Of a DNA stretch of 18,399 nucleotides, positions 1 through 6,413 are shown one piece after another. The notes under the pieces are model-generated. The model did not search any database. It saw only the letters and a program-made list of their open reading frames with translations, and was not told the origin of the DNA. Source of the stretch: Bacteroidota bacterium (GTDB lineage: Bacteria > Bacteroidota > Bacteroidia > Chitinophagales > Chitinophagaceae); contig JAEZDR010000050.1 in assembly GCA_023433265.1 (NCBI GenBank), forward strand, positions 1 through 18,399, written 5' to 3'. The position numbers and the translations under genes were made by a program. Position 1 is the first letter of the stretch. Each line of letters opens with the position of its first letter.

Positions 1-79
1 AAAATGCGAAAAGGTCTGGCCAAGCCAAGCAATTGGAATTCTAATGCCCAATCTTCGCCAAGCCCTTTCCGTTAGTGGC
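1..79 (+). repeat. attC-like recombination site, right half only (site 1)
   Basis: The right arm of an integron attC-like palindrome, cut by the window edge. Bases 11-74 align with bases 978-1042 of site 2 with one single-base gap and scattered substitutions, including a shared GGAATTCT, a GCCCAA arm and a GCCAAGCCC / GCAAAGCCC arm. It ends in GTTAGTGGC (71-79), which is the exact reverse complement of GCCACTAAC at 882-890, the end of the same cassette. The cassette 1 boundary would lie between G71 and T72. The left half should lie upstream of the window. Confidence 0.7.
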
Positions 80-103
80 AACCGTAGAGAGCCCCCGTAA
101 ACA

Positions 104-889
104 ATGACAGACGAAATAAGAAAAGAACTTTTGAGACTTGAAACTCAACACGACATTAAAATTTTATATGCGGTTGAAAGTGGCAGCCGTGCTTGGGGTT
201 TCGCTTCAACGGACAGCGATTGGGATGTAAGATATATTTATATTCATAGGCTTGACTGGTATTTGAAAATTGACGACAAAAAGGATAACCAAGAAAAAAT
301 TTTACCAAACGACATTGACCTTGCTGGTTGGGAACTTAAAAAAGCTTTAAGACTTTTCAGAAAATCAAACCCACCAATGTTGGAGTGGTTAAGAAGTCCA
401 ATTATATACTTACAACAATTTTCAACAGCAGACCGACTTCGTGACTTGACAAAAGAGTATTTTAATCCAAAATCATGTCTTCACCATTATTTACATATGG
501 CGGAAGGCAATTACAGGGAGTATTTGCAAAAGGATAGCGTGAGGGTTAAAAAGTATTTTTATGTTCTTCGTCCAATACTTGCTTGTGACTGGATTAAACA
601 TACAAATACGATGGTTCCAATGGAATTTTACAAACTATTAGACAGCCAAGTGACTGACCAAAATGTCAAATCAGAAATACTTAACTTACTGACACGAAAA
701 ATGGCAGGAGAAGAACTTAATGAAGAACCTAAAATTCAAATTCTTAACGACTTCCTTGAAAGTAAAATTAAGTTTTACAGCGACTACGTAAAATCAATAG
801 GACAAATTTCACAGCCAGACACAGCAAGACTTGACGAATTATTTAAGCACACTATATACGAAGCGTGGGACAAGAACGGCAGCCACTAA
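104..889 (+). CDS. RlaP/YcgL-type nucleotidyltransferase (cassette 1 cargo)
   Basis: A 261-residue protein of the DNA polymerase beta-type nucleotidyltransferase superfamily, closest by eye to the RlaP/YcgL group (PF10127), predicted to transfer a nucleotide to an unknown target. The N-terminal active site is visible: G27-S28, then S-R-A-W-G-F, with D39 and D41 as metal-binding acids and a further acidic N-D-I-D-L segment near residue 70. The rest is a helical C-terminal region typical of the group. ATG at 104 lies 25 bases after the attC-like R' box, so little leader exists. The TAA stop (887-889) is embedded in the next recombination site. It is the only gene of its cassette. RlaP was named as a presumed RNA-ligase partner, but no RNA ligase is visible here, so its role is unresolved. 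Family call fairly sure; substrate unknown. Confidence 0.8.
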   Translation: MTDEIRKELLRLETQHDIKILYAVESGSRAWGFASTDSDWDVRYIYIHRLDWYLKIDDKKDNQEKILPNDIDLAGWELKKALRLFRKSNPPMLEWLRSPIIYLQQFSTADRLRDLTKEYFNPKSCLHHYLHMAEGNYREYLQKDSVRVKKYFYVLRPILACDWIKHTNTMVPMEFYKLLDSQVTDQNVKSEILNLLTRKMAGEELNEEPKIQILNDFLESKIKFYSDYVKSIGQISQPDTARLDELFKHTIYEAWDKNGSH

Positions 890-1048
890 CATGGGCTTTG
901 CAAAAGTTGGGCTGAAGAATAAGGCATCGGCTGTAGTAATTCTACTGAACTTTTGTACATTGGCCGTATTAAATGAAAAGGTACGGCCAAGGCCAGGCAG
1001 GAGGAATTCTATTGCCCAACCTTCGCAAAGCCCTGAACGTTACCTGCC
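882..1048 (+). repeat. attC-like recombination site between cassettes 1 and 2 (site 2)
   Basis: A 167-base imperfect palindrome. The R''-like box GCCACTAAC (882-890) and R'-like GTTACCTGCC (1039-1048) pair directly only over TAAC/GTTA. Internal arms are GGGCTTTGC (893-901) with GCAAAGCCC (1025-1033), GTTGGGC (906-912) with GCCCAAC (1014-1020), AGAAT (916-920) with ATTCT (1006-1010), and a terminal hairpin TGGCCGTA (961-968) with TACGGCCA (982-989). The gap between outer box and first arm is unequal (2 bases left, 5 right), as in folded attC sites with an unpaired spacer. The cassette 1 stop codon lies within the left box. Confidence 0.8.
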
Positions 1049-1111
1049 ATTTGTGATGTACCCTACGATGGTTACTTTCTTTAAATTTTGGTATTAACAA
1101 GAAAACCCTTT

Positions 1112-1759
1112 ATGAGACAGAATGTAATCTTCGCCATTTTCATTTCGACAATTCTATTTAATAGTTGTGAACCAGCCGCCACCTTTGACAAACCTCAACC
1201 CGCAGACACAAAACCTTTGACAAATTTTCCAAAACGCATACAAGGAAAATACCTCGACGCTGACCATGCTTCAGTTTTGACAATAACCGATAAACTCATG
1301 ACACGCTATTTTGACTTTGACGTTCAAGAGCACAAAGACAGTCTTGGTTCATCATACACACTTGTTGGTGACACTCTCATAAATTTAAGTGACAATACAA
1401 AAGAAAAAGTCGTTTTAAAAGGTGACACAATTATTCAGCACTACAGTGGGACAGATACGTTATTCAGCATTTCAACTGGCAACATTCTAAAGAAATTCAA
1501 AGGCTATTACTTCTTGAACAAGCTCTATAACGACAATGCCTGGGAAGTAAATAAACTTTCGCTGGAGAAGGGAGTTCTGACTGTTGCAAGTATTTCCGAT
1601 AAAGACGACATCCAAAAACTTAAAGAAATTACAGAAACCTCGGCTGACACAACATCAACAAACTTCAGTTTGACACGCCGTCAATTCAAAAGCTTTATCA
1701 AACAGCACGGTTTCGGTGAACAGGATACATTTACACGAATGAAAGAAAACGGCAGGTAA
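1112..1759 (+). CDS. Small lipoprotein of unknown function (cassette 2 cargo)
   Basis: A 215-residue predicted lipoprotein. The N-terminus is a short basic start followed by a hydrophobic stretch ending F-N-S-C, giving lipidated Cys19, so it probably sits on the cell envelope. The body is polar, with several T-D and D-T motifs and beta-type alternation, but I recognise no domain. ATG 1112 is chosen over an upstream in-frame TTG at 1088 because it places the hydrophobic segment directly at the N-terminus. The TAA stop (1757-1759) lies inside GGCAGGTAAC (1751-1760), the left box of the next site and the reverse complement of the cassette start at 1039-1048. The gene is therefore precisely contained in one cassette. 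Confidence 0.8.
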   Translation: MRQNVIFAIFISTILFNSCEPAATFDKPQPADTKPLTNFPKRIQGKYLDADHASVLTITDKLMTRYFDFDVQEHKDSLGSSYTLVGDTLINLSDNTKEKVVLKGDTIIQHYSGTDTLFSISTGNILKKFKGYYFLNKLYNDNAWEVNKLSLEKGVLTVASISDKDDIQKLKEITETSADTTSTNFSLTRRQFKSFIKQHGFGEQDTFTRMKENGR

Positions 1760-1880
1760 CAATCGGTTTGCTGCTATGCTGGCTCGACGTTGTATCAATC
1801 GGCTGCAGTTCTCTATCAGCTTTGGTTTCGGCTCGACGTTCATTATTCAGCTTTAGTACAATACTCGACCCTGCATACAG
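1751..1880 (+). repeat. Damaged attC-like site between cassettes 2 and 3 (site 3)
   Basis: The left box GGCAGGTAAC (1751-1760) is intact and matches the cassette 2 start. The left half then resembles site 5: both carry TTGCTGC, a CGACGTTG and a CAATCGGCT at matching spacing (1769-1804 versus 4055-4091). The right half also resembles site 5 up to AATACTCGA (1860-1868), but the expected R' box is missing. Cassette 3 ends with GCCACATAAC, so it should begin GTTATGTGGC, and that sequence is absent. The right boundary given here is approximate. Confidence 0.55.
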
Positions 1881-2112
1881 AAAGAAGAAATTTATTTTAT
1901 GGACGGTAAGGACAATCATTTCGGTTATACTTTACATAATTTTTTGGAAATACAATTGGGTTAAATGGTCGTTGCTTTTGACAATTCCATTGTCTTTGTT
2001 CAGCTTATTTACAATAATAGGCTCACCATACTTGCTTAAAAGAAAAATAGAACAGACAAAGAAAAAAATTGAGGCTACCGACAAACTAATGACCGATACA
2101 CCTGACGAGTGA
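1768..2112 (+). CDS. Small two-helix membrane protein, 5' end lost (cassette 3 cargo)
   Basis: The frame is open from a TTG at 1768 to TGA at 2112, but roughly its first 31 codons are recombination-site sequence, so the genuine protein probably began near 1861-1900. No in-frame ATG exists there (the ATG at 1898 is out of frame). The convincing part has a basic R-K-K-K segment, two hydrophobic helices (around I-I-S-V-I-L-Y-I-I-F-W and L-L-L-T-I-P-L-S-L-F-S-L-F) and a charged lysine-rich cytoplasmic-type tail. No family recognised. I infer that a deletion removed both the R' box and the native start; whether the remnant is still translated is unclear. It may be better treated as a truncated gene. 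Confidence 0.45.
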   Translation: MLLCWLDVVSIGCSSLSALVSARRSLFSFSTILDPAYRKKKFILWTVRTIISVILYIIFWKYNWVKWSLLLTIPLSLFSLFTIIGSPYLLKRKIEQTKKKIEATDKLMTDTPDE

Positions 2113-2122
2113 CAAGAAAAAC

Positions 2123-2260
2123 GCCACATAACACGGGTTTTGCGTCAGGCGGGGTGACGTGCAAACTTGAAGCTTTGTGCTTCTATTCAAGTTCAGTGCT
2201 GGTTAACAGTTTTGTGCTCCGAAACCCGCCCGAACGCAAAGCCCGAAAACGTTGGCAGCA
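2123..2260 (+). repeat. attC-like recombination site between cassettes 3 and 4 (site 4)
   Basis: A 138-base imperfect palindrome. The left box is GCCACATAAC (2123-2132) and the right box GTTGGCAGCA (2251-2260). Arms are CGGGTTTTGCG (2134-2144) with CGCAAAGCCCG (2235-2245), 10 of 11 with one G-T wobble; GGCGGG (2148-2153) with CCCGCC (2225-2230); and an inner hairpin AACTTGA (2164-2170) with TCAAGTT (2187-2193). The unpaired spacer next to the right box is GAAAAC-like, comparable to TGAAC in site 2. The right box is the exact reverse complement of the cassette 4 end at 4038-4047. Confidence 0.8.
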
Positions 2261-2407
2261 ATATTTTCAGCGACATCATAAAAACTATACACAACTACTA
2301 AGGAGCTGGCAAGGTCTGAAACGACAAAAATAATATTGACAAAATCAACATTTTGAATTAATAATTCATAACTTGAACTTTACACCAATAATCAAAACTA
2401 ATTAATT

Positions 2408-2797
2408 ATGGAAAAAGTACCATTCAACCAAGAAGGACTGGATTTGAAAAGACAAATGTTAAAAGAACTTCCTCCACCCGAATTTGAAGAGCAACTGGAA
2501 CTTATACAACGTTCAACAAGAGATTGGTGCATTGATAATTTTATTCTAAATGAGGATCAAATTGAGTATCTGAATTCAATGCCAAATCTTTTGATTGATG
2601 AAATTGGTTTAAACGCAAGAATTGCAATTCAATTTGACGAACCACTTATTTTAGAAACGCCAGCAGAATACGTTTCCCCAATGAGTGCGGAGAGACCGAG
2701 GAAAACTAAAACTTCCACAAAAGGAGGAGGAAGTTGGGACCCAGGCACTGGTTATTTTAAATACAAGGTTGAAGTGACCATTAAGTTTGAGTTCTAA
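2408..2797 (+). CDS. Hypothetical protein, first gene of two-gene cassette 4
   Basis: A 129-residue protein I do not recognise. It has no signal peptide or membrane segment. The first 60 residues look helical and charged (E-F-E-E-Q-L-E-L-I-Q-R). A proline/lysine-rich linker with T-K-G-G-G-S-W-D-P-G-T-G follows around residues 98-112, then a short beta-like tail ending E-V-T-I-K-F-E-F. ATG 2408 follows a 147-base leader after the site 4 right box, unusually long compared with cassette 1, so a cassette-borne promoter could be here, though I see no clear one. The stop TAA shares its last A with the ATG of the next gene, implying translational coupling. It is probably cytoplasmic whereas its partner is exported. 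Function unknown. Confidence 0.75.
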   Translation: MEKVPFNQEGLDLKRQMLKELPPPEFEEQLELIQRSTRDWCIDNFILNEDQIEYLNSMPNLLIDEIGLNARIAIQFDEPLILETPAEYVSPMSAERPRKTKTSTKGGGSWDPGTGYFKYKVEVTIKFEF

Positions 2798-3984
2798 TGA
2801 AAATTGCTTGCCTAATTTTCACGTTTCTGCTTGTTTTATTAACTCAAGCGTTTAGTCAACAGAATGACGAAGCAGTTGATAAGCTGCTTAAACTTAGCTC
2901 ACTCAAAATGGGTAATAATTCTATTGAAACATTACCCATTTTATATCAAAAAAACACATTAGTGTTTTTAAAAGTTGTTATTAACGGTAAGGAGTATTTA
3001 TTTCTATTTGATACTGGTTCATCGGTATGCCTCATTTCTAAAGAAATTGCAAGCCATTCTTCAATGAAAAGCCTTGGAACTTTTTCCGATGAATTAGGAA
3101 ATCAAAGCAATGCGGGTATTTTTTTACAGACCATCCATATTGGAAATTCCTCATTTGACAGTGTTCTTTGCATGGTGAGTGATACTAAAACACTATCAGA
3201 GATTGGTTGTGTAGAAATTGATGGAGTTATAGGAGCCAATCTTATTAACTTGTGCAATTGGCAAATTGACCCTGCAAAGGAATTATTATCATTTTCTCTT
3301 TCTCCGTTCAAAGCAGGGGAGAATAGCGATGGAGCAAATATTGAATATACTAGCAATTCCCTTCCGCTCTTGAGATTGAATTATAAAGACGTTCCATTTT
3401 ATTGCTTGCTAGATTTTGGATATTCAGGTTATTTAGAATTGAACAATGACATTCTAAAAAAGTCTAGAATAAAAAAGTCGGATTGTTTAAATGGTTTTGG
3501 AAGATATGCACTAACAGTTAATTCAACCATAGAAGATCGAGTTTGTAGATTGATTATAGATACTTTAAAAAGTACATATTACAAATTTCCTGACGTTCCC
3601 ACAGTTTTCAGCATGAGTAAACCAAAACTAGGGTCAGCTTTATTGAAAAGATATGTAGTTACATTGAATTCTTTGGAACGTACCGTGCTTTTAAGTCCAT
3701 TAGACAATAAAGACACAAGTTCTATACCTTTTCCTGTGAATTTTGGGCTGAATGATAGTAATGAGCTTATAATTAGTTTCATTTGGGAAACTGAAGAAAT
3801 AAAGAAGGCAGGTTTAAAAGTGGGGCAAAAAGTAATCAGTGTAAACGACCAACATTTCAAACAATTAACCAGCATTGAACTCTGTGAATTAAAGAACCAT
3901 CTAAGTAAAAAGACCAAGTTCACTATTGTAATAGACGATGGGAAAAAAATCAAAACGTTCGAATTATCAAAGATTTCTAGATAG
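2797..3984 (+). CDS. Secreted two-lobed retropepsin-like aspartyl protease with C-terminal PDZ domain (cassette 4)
   Basis: A 395-residue exported protein. The signal peptide covers roughly residues 1-21 (hydrophobic, ending A-F-S-Q). The first retropepsin-like lobe carries F-D-T-G-S-S at D72-T73-G74. The second lobe has the equivalent L-D-F-G-Y-S-G at D206-F207-G208, where the usual T is F, so this lobe may be catalytically weakened. A PDZ-like domain (about 320-395) includes K-A-G-L-K-V-G-Q-K-V-I-S-V-N. The order signal, lobe, lobe, PDZ matches the chromosomal protein at 8327-9523, although sequence similarity looks modest. Its start overlaps the preceding stop (TAATG), so the two genes are co-translated. 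Predicted role: periplasmic or surface proteolysis; substrate unknown. A two-gene cassette of about 1.8 kb is large. Confidence 0.82.
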   Translation: MKIACLIFTFLLVLLTQAFSQQNDEAVDKLLKLSSLKMGNNSIETLPILYQKNTLVFLKVVINGKEYLFLFDTGSSVCLISKEIASHSSMKSLGTFSDELGNQSNAGIFLQTIHIGNSSFDSVLCMVSDTKTLSEIGCVEIDGVIGANLINLCNWQIDPAKELLSFSLSPFKAGENSDGANIEYTSNSLPLLRLNYKDVPFYCLLDFGYSGYLELNNDILKKSRIKKSDCLNGFGRYALTVNSTIEDRVCRLIIDTLKSTYYKFPDVPTVFSMSKPKLGSALLKRYVVTLNSLERTVLLSPLDNKDTSSIPFPVNFGLNDSNELIISFIWETEEIKKAGLKVGQKVISVNDQHFKQLTSIELCELKNHLSKKTKFTIVIDDGKKIKTFELSKISR

Positions 3985-4037
3985 TATTTAAAGGGACATG
4001 TTTGCTATATTTAATCATCAGTAAAACAGAATAATAC

Positions 4038-4239
4038 TGCTGCCAACAAATGTATTGCTGCAAGTGGGGCACGACGTTGGAGCAATCGGCTTTAGTTCGC
4101 TACACTGCAGCAGTTATCGGCTGGACGAACAAAGCCAGGCAAAAGTTCTTATTTTCATCATCAAATAAAACCAAACTGCAGTCCGGGGCTGGACGTTATA
4201 AAATCCTCCACCTGCAGCAATACTCGAACGTTGGCAGCA
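4038..4239 (+). repeat. attC-like recombination site between cassettes 4 and 5 (site 5)
   Basis: A 202-base site with the longest clean palindrome in the array. TGCTGCCAAC (4038-4047) pairs perfectly with GTTGGCAGCA (4230-4239), because cassettes 4 and 5 start with the same bases. A second arm GTATTGCTGCA (4052-4062) pairs perfectly with TGCAGCAATAC (4213-4223), followed by GTGG (4064-4067) with CCAC (4208-4211). Spacers between outer and inner arms are unequal (4 versus 6 bases). The centre is about 140 bases with repeated ATCGGC and GGACG motifs. It belongs to a different arm class from sites 1, 2 and 4. Confidence 0.8.
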
Positions 4240-4256
4240 ATAAAACAACCCTGCAT

Positions 4257-5198
4257 ATGAAACAGACTTTAACGACAATACTTTTAATTTCAGCATTCTT
4301 TCTTCGTTCAGCAGGACAGAACGACCCGAAGAAGATTTAAGCAAGCATTTGCTGAACAATTACAAATGCTCAAAGGACAGAAACCGATTGATTTCAAAAG
4401 AGCCGTCTTTGTGACAGAAAACGCTTACTATAAAGGCACTTTAAACTACCAGACATTTTGCAACAGCATTTCAGCTACAGGACAACAATTAAAAGCCCTC
4501 ATCAAACAACGTGGACTTGAAAGTTTAAAACATCAGGTAATTGGGCAGTATTCACTTACACGACAGACAGTTTACCTATAAACAATTACATGCCTTACAC
4601 GTATGACTTTGATGATTTCATGGGCGACAAAGACTTTTCAAAGATGTTTGTAACAAAGCTGATGAAAACAAAAAGCGGCAACTGTCATTCAATGCCGACA
4701 TACTACAAAATTCTTTGCGAAGAAATTGGAGCAAGTGCATCACTTGCATTAGCACCTAATCATCTCTACATTAAACATCTTGATGAAAAAGGACAATGGA
4801 CAAATCTTGAGTTAACGAATGCCGGGTTTCCAAGAGACCAATGGATAATTAAAGAAATGGCGATAACCGTAGAAGCTTTAAAAAGCGGTGCATACATGAC
4901 ACCTTTAACACAGAAACAGAGCATTGCAATGACCATGTTCGACTTAGCAATTGCTTATCAAGCTCAATATGGTTAAGATAATTTTGTTTTGAAGGTTGCA
5001 AATACAGCTCTAACTTACTTTCCGAAATGTATCCCGCTTTTAATGACAAAGGCAAATTATTACAGACACATTGGAGAGTCAGAAAAGAAGAAGAACCAGC
5101 CTGACATTGAAATGCTTAAGAAAAATTATGCACTATACAAACAAACTGGCTGCAGAAGCAGATTGGTTGTCTGCCTGTTGATAGAGGTGATCTTTTAG
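4257..5198 (+). pseudogene. Decayed secreted transglutaminase-like protein gene (cassette 5 cargo)
   Basis: One gene broken by at least three lesions. ATG 4257 begins a clear signal peptide (M-K-Q-T-L-T-T-I-L-L-I-S-A-F-F). The frame shifts near 4335, where the correct reading continues F-K-Q-A-F-A-E-Q-L-Q, and shifts back near 4535, resuming as N-W-A-V-F-T-Y. An in-frame TAA at 4974-4976 interrupts Q-Y-G-stop-D-N-F-V-L-K, where a tyrosine codon is expected. The middle carries K-S-G-N-C-H-S and N-H-L-Y-I-K-H, the Cys and His of a transglutaminase-like fold. The tail (A-N-T-A-L-T-Y-F-P-K-C to Y-R-H-I-G) resembles a TPR-type helix pair. The C-terminus is missing after about 5150. Neighbouring chromosomal genes are intact, which argues for real decay over sequencing error. 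Confidence 0.75.
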
Positions 5199-5213
5199 AG
5201 CTAGTTAGTTTAG

Positions 5214-5621
5214 TTGTGTCTCAAGAATTATTCATTGTTTTACATAGGGTGCCCCTACCCATTAACTGATGCTAACCGGCGCAAGTTACCGGCACATGTC
5301 ACTCAACAATCTATAACAACAAACTTTAGAACACATAATGTAGTTTCTGATGGGAATAAGGTTGTTATCAATGGTACTGCGGAGTTTTTAAGAGACAATA
5401 GGTGTGTATCTCTTGTATCCGCGTGTGATGTTTATGAATTTAATAACAAAGGCGAAATTCATCGTATAACTTCGTACTGCATTCAATCAAAAAGAGTGAT
5501 ACATGGTTTGCCAGGTGCTGGATGTAGCGGTGATCCTTATACGACAAAATATAACTACCCTGTTAATCTTGCTGGCAGCCAACTGTTTTGGACAAGCCAA
5601 GAAAGTTGTGGGCAGTTTTAA
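5214..5621 (+). pseudogene. SnoaL/NTF2-like gene fragment
   Basis: The frame opens after a stop at 5211-5213 and has no convincing start. About 90 residues from 5235 to 5510 look like the C-terminal half of a SnoaL-like (NTF2-fold) protein: P-L-T-D-A-N-R-R, then T-H-N-V-V-S-D-G-N-K-V-V-I-N-G-T-A-E-F, then D-V-Y-E-F-N-N-K-G-E-I-H-R-I-T-S-Y-C-I. The N-terminal helices of the fold are missing. After about 5540 this frame runs over the signal peptide of the next gene, so the true end is lost as well. Such proteins bind or isomerise small molecules; a fragment this short is probably inactive. Moderately sure of family, fairly sure it is incomplete. Confidence 0.5.
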
Positions 5622-6327
5622 TAACGGAATTGCTTTGCCAGCAATCGTGGTTACTTTCCATGCCGACAGTACTTTTGAATACACTTCAATGGAGCATCCT
5701 ACTTTTTACAGGTGGGAATATTTTAGCGAAAAAGGTAAGTGGTCGGTTTCCGGCGACACAATCATTCTTAATCCACAACTTGACATTAAACCCTTTGTTG
5801 AATATGAGTTGCAGGAACAAAATGCTTCGAACGATACAGCCGTTACAATGACCTTTAACCACATCAAAAGGTACTTTGACGCTAATGGAAATGTTATTAA
5901 GGCAGACACGCTGCAGATTAAGCAGCTTGATTATGCATTTAATGAGCTAAAGAAAAAAAAGCTGACAAGAGTTGCGGAACATCCTACCACTCGATGTGCT
6001 TTTGCCGGGTACATTCCGAAAGAAATAATTACGCCACACCGAAGAATCTCAGTGCCCAGACCCGCTGAAAAGCTTAGAAGTATCTTCATCGGTTGCTATG
6101 AGCTACAGGGAACAAAGGAGATGATAATCAGGAATCCGGACGCAGGTTATTTCACACTGAATATTTATTCAAATTATTACCAGGATGGGCAAATGAGGCA
6201 AAGAAAGTTCCTGATAAAAAATGAAAACAATTTGTACACGGCGCAGAAAGCAAACGGAGCGTTCGTGAAGGATAATATCTGGGGTGGAACAGGACCTAAA
6301 CTTAAAAGGAAGAAAGGCGGCGGCTAA
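5503..6327 (+). CDS. Exported protein of unknown function, start region replaced
   Basis: The frame is open from ATG 5503 to TAA 6327 (274 codons). A classical signal peptide begins only at about residue 17 (I-T-T-L-L-I-L-L-A-A-N-C-F-G-Q, from about 5551). The first 16 codons overlap the SnoaL-like fragment in another frame, so the native ATG was probably lost when the two were joined. The mature part is beta-rich (T-F-H-A-D-S-T-F-E-Y, W-S-V-S-G-D-T-I-I-L) like small lipocalin-style Bacteroidota proteins. A tail ending K-L-K-R-K-K-G-G-G follows, and F-I-G-C-Y-E-L-Q-G begins a second beta region near residue 198. No enzyme motif is seen. It might still be translated from 5503, giving a longer leader. 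Confidence 0.6.
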   Translation: MVCQVLDVAVILIRQNITTLLILLAANCFGQAKKVVGSFNNGIALPAIVVTFHADSTFEYTSMEHPTFYRWEYFSEKGKWSVSGDTIILNPQLDIKPFVEYELQEQNASNDTAVTMTFNHIKRYFDANGNVIKADTLQIKQLDYAFNELKKKKLTRVAEHPTTRCAFAGYIPKEIITPHRRISVPRPAEKLRSIFIGCYELQGTKEMIIRNPDAGYFTLNIYSNYYQDGQMRQRKFLIKNENNLYTAQKANGAFVKDNIWGGTGPKLKRKKGGG

Positions 6328-6341
6328 GATGAAGTGAGCAA

Positions 6342-6371
6342 GGGCAAAACGTGAAGCTTGGTTTGCTGCCC
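6342..6371 (+). terminator. Hairpin downstream of the exported protein gene
   Basis: GGGCA (6342-6346) pairs with TGCCC (6367-6371), with AAAC and GTTT pairing just inside. No T-tract follows, so termination by this hairpin is tentative. Confidence 0.25.
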
Positions 6372-6413
6372 TACGCCCGCCGACATTTAATATAGAAGAA
6401 TAGATTGAATGAT

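Noticed and set aside
831..1097. Open frame across the end of cassette 1 and site 2
   Set aside because: It overlaps the nucleotidyltransferase and then translates the palindrome; no protein-like pattern.
2351..2376. TTTTG and TAACTTGA as a promoter of cassette 4
   Set aside because: Spacing is only about 13 bases and the -7 element has two mismatches to TAnnTTTG.
1..4239. Array interpreted as a CRISPR or as insertion-sequence ends
   Set aside because: Units are unique genes of 0.3-1.8 kb, not short spacers. There is no transposase, and no target-site duplications are visible around the palindromes.
1865..4256. Shared CTCGA and CCCTGCATA after sites 3 and 5, as evidence of a common leader
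   Set aside because: The CCCTGCATA match is only nine bases and the intervening sequence differs; it may be chance and was used only to place the deletion in site 3.
4050..4340. Open frame across site 5 reading into the signal peptide of cassette 5
   Set aside because: Its first 69 codons are palindromic recombination-site sequence. The genuine start is ATG 4257, directly after the R' box.
5571..5580. GGCAGCCAAC-like bases as the lost end of cassette 5
   Set aside because: It differs from TGCTGCCAAC, lies inside a signal peptide coding sequence and has no palindrome after it.
6360..6369. GGTTTGCTGC matching 1765-1774 of site 3, as a remnant terminal recombination site
   Set aside because: Ten bases, no AAC box at the expected position and no partner half. 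The local hairpin is better read as a possible terminator.
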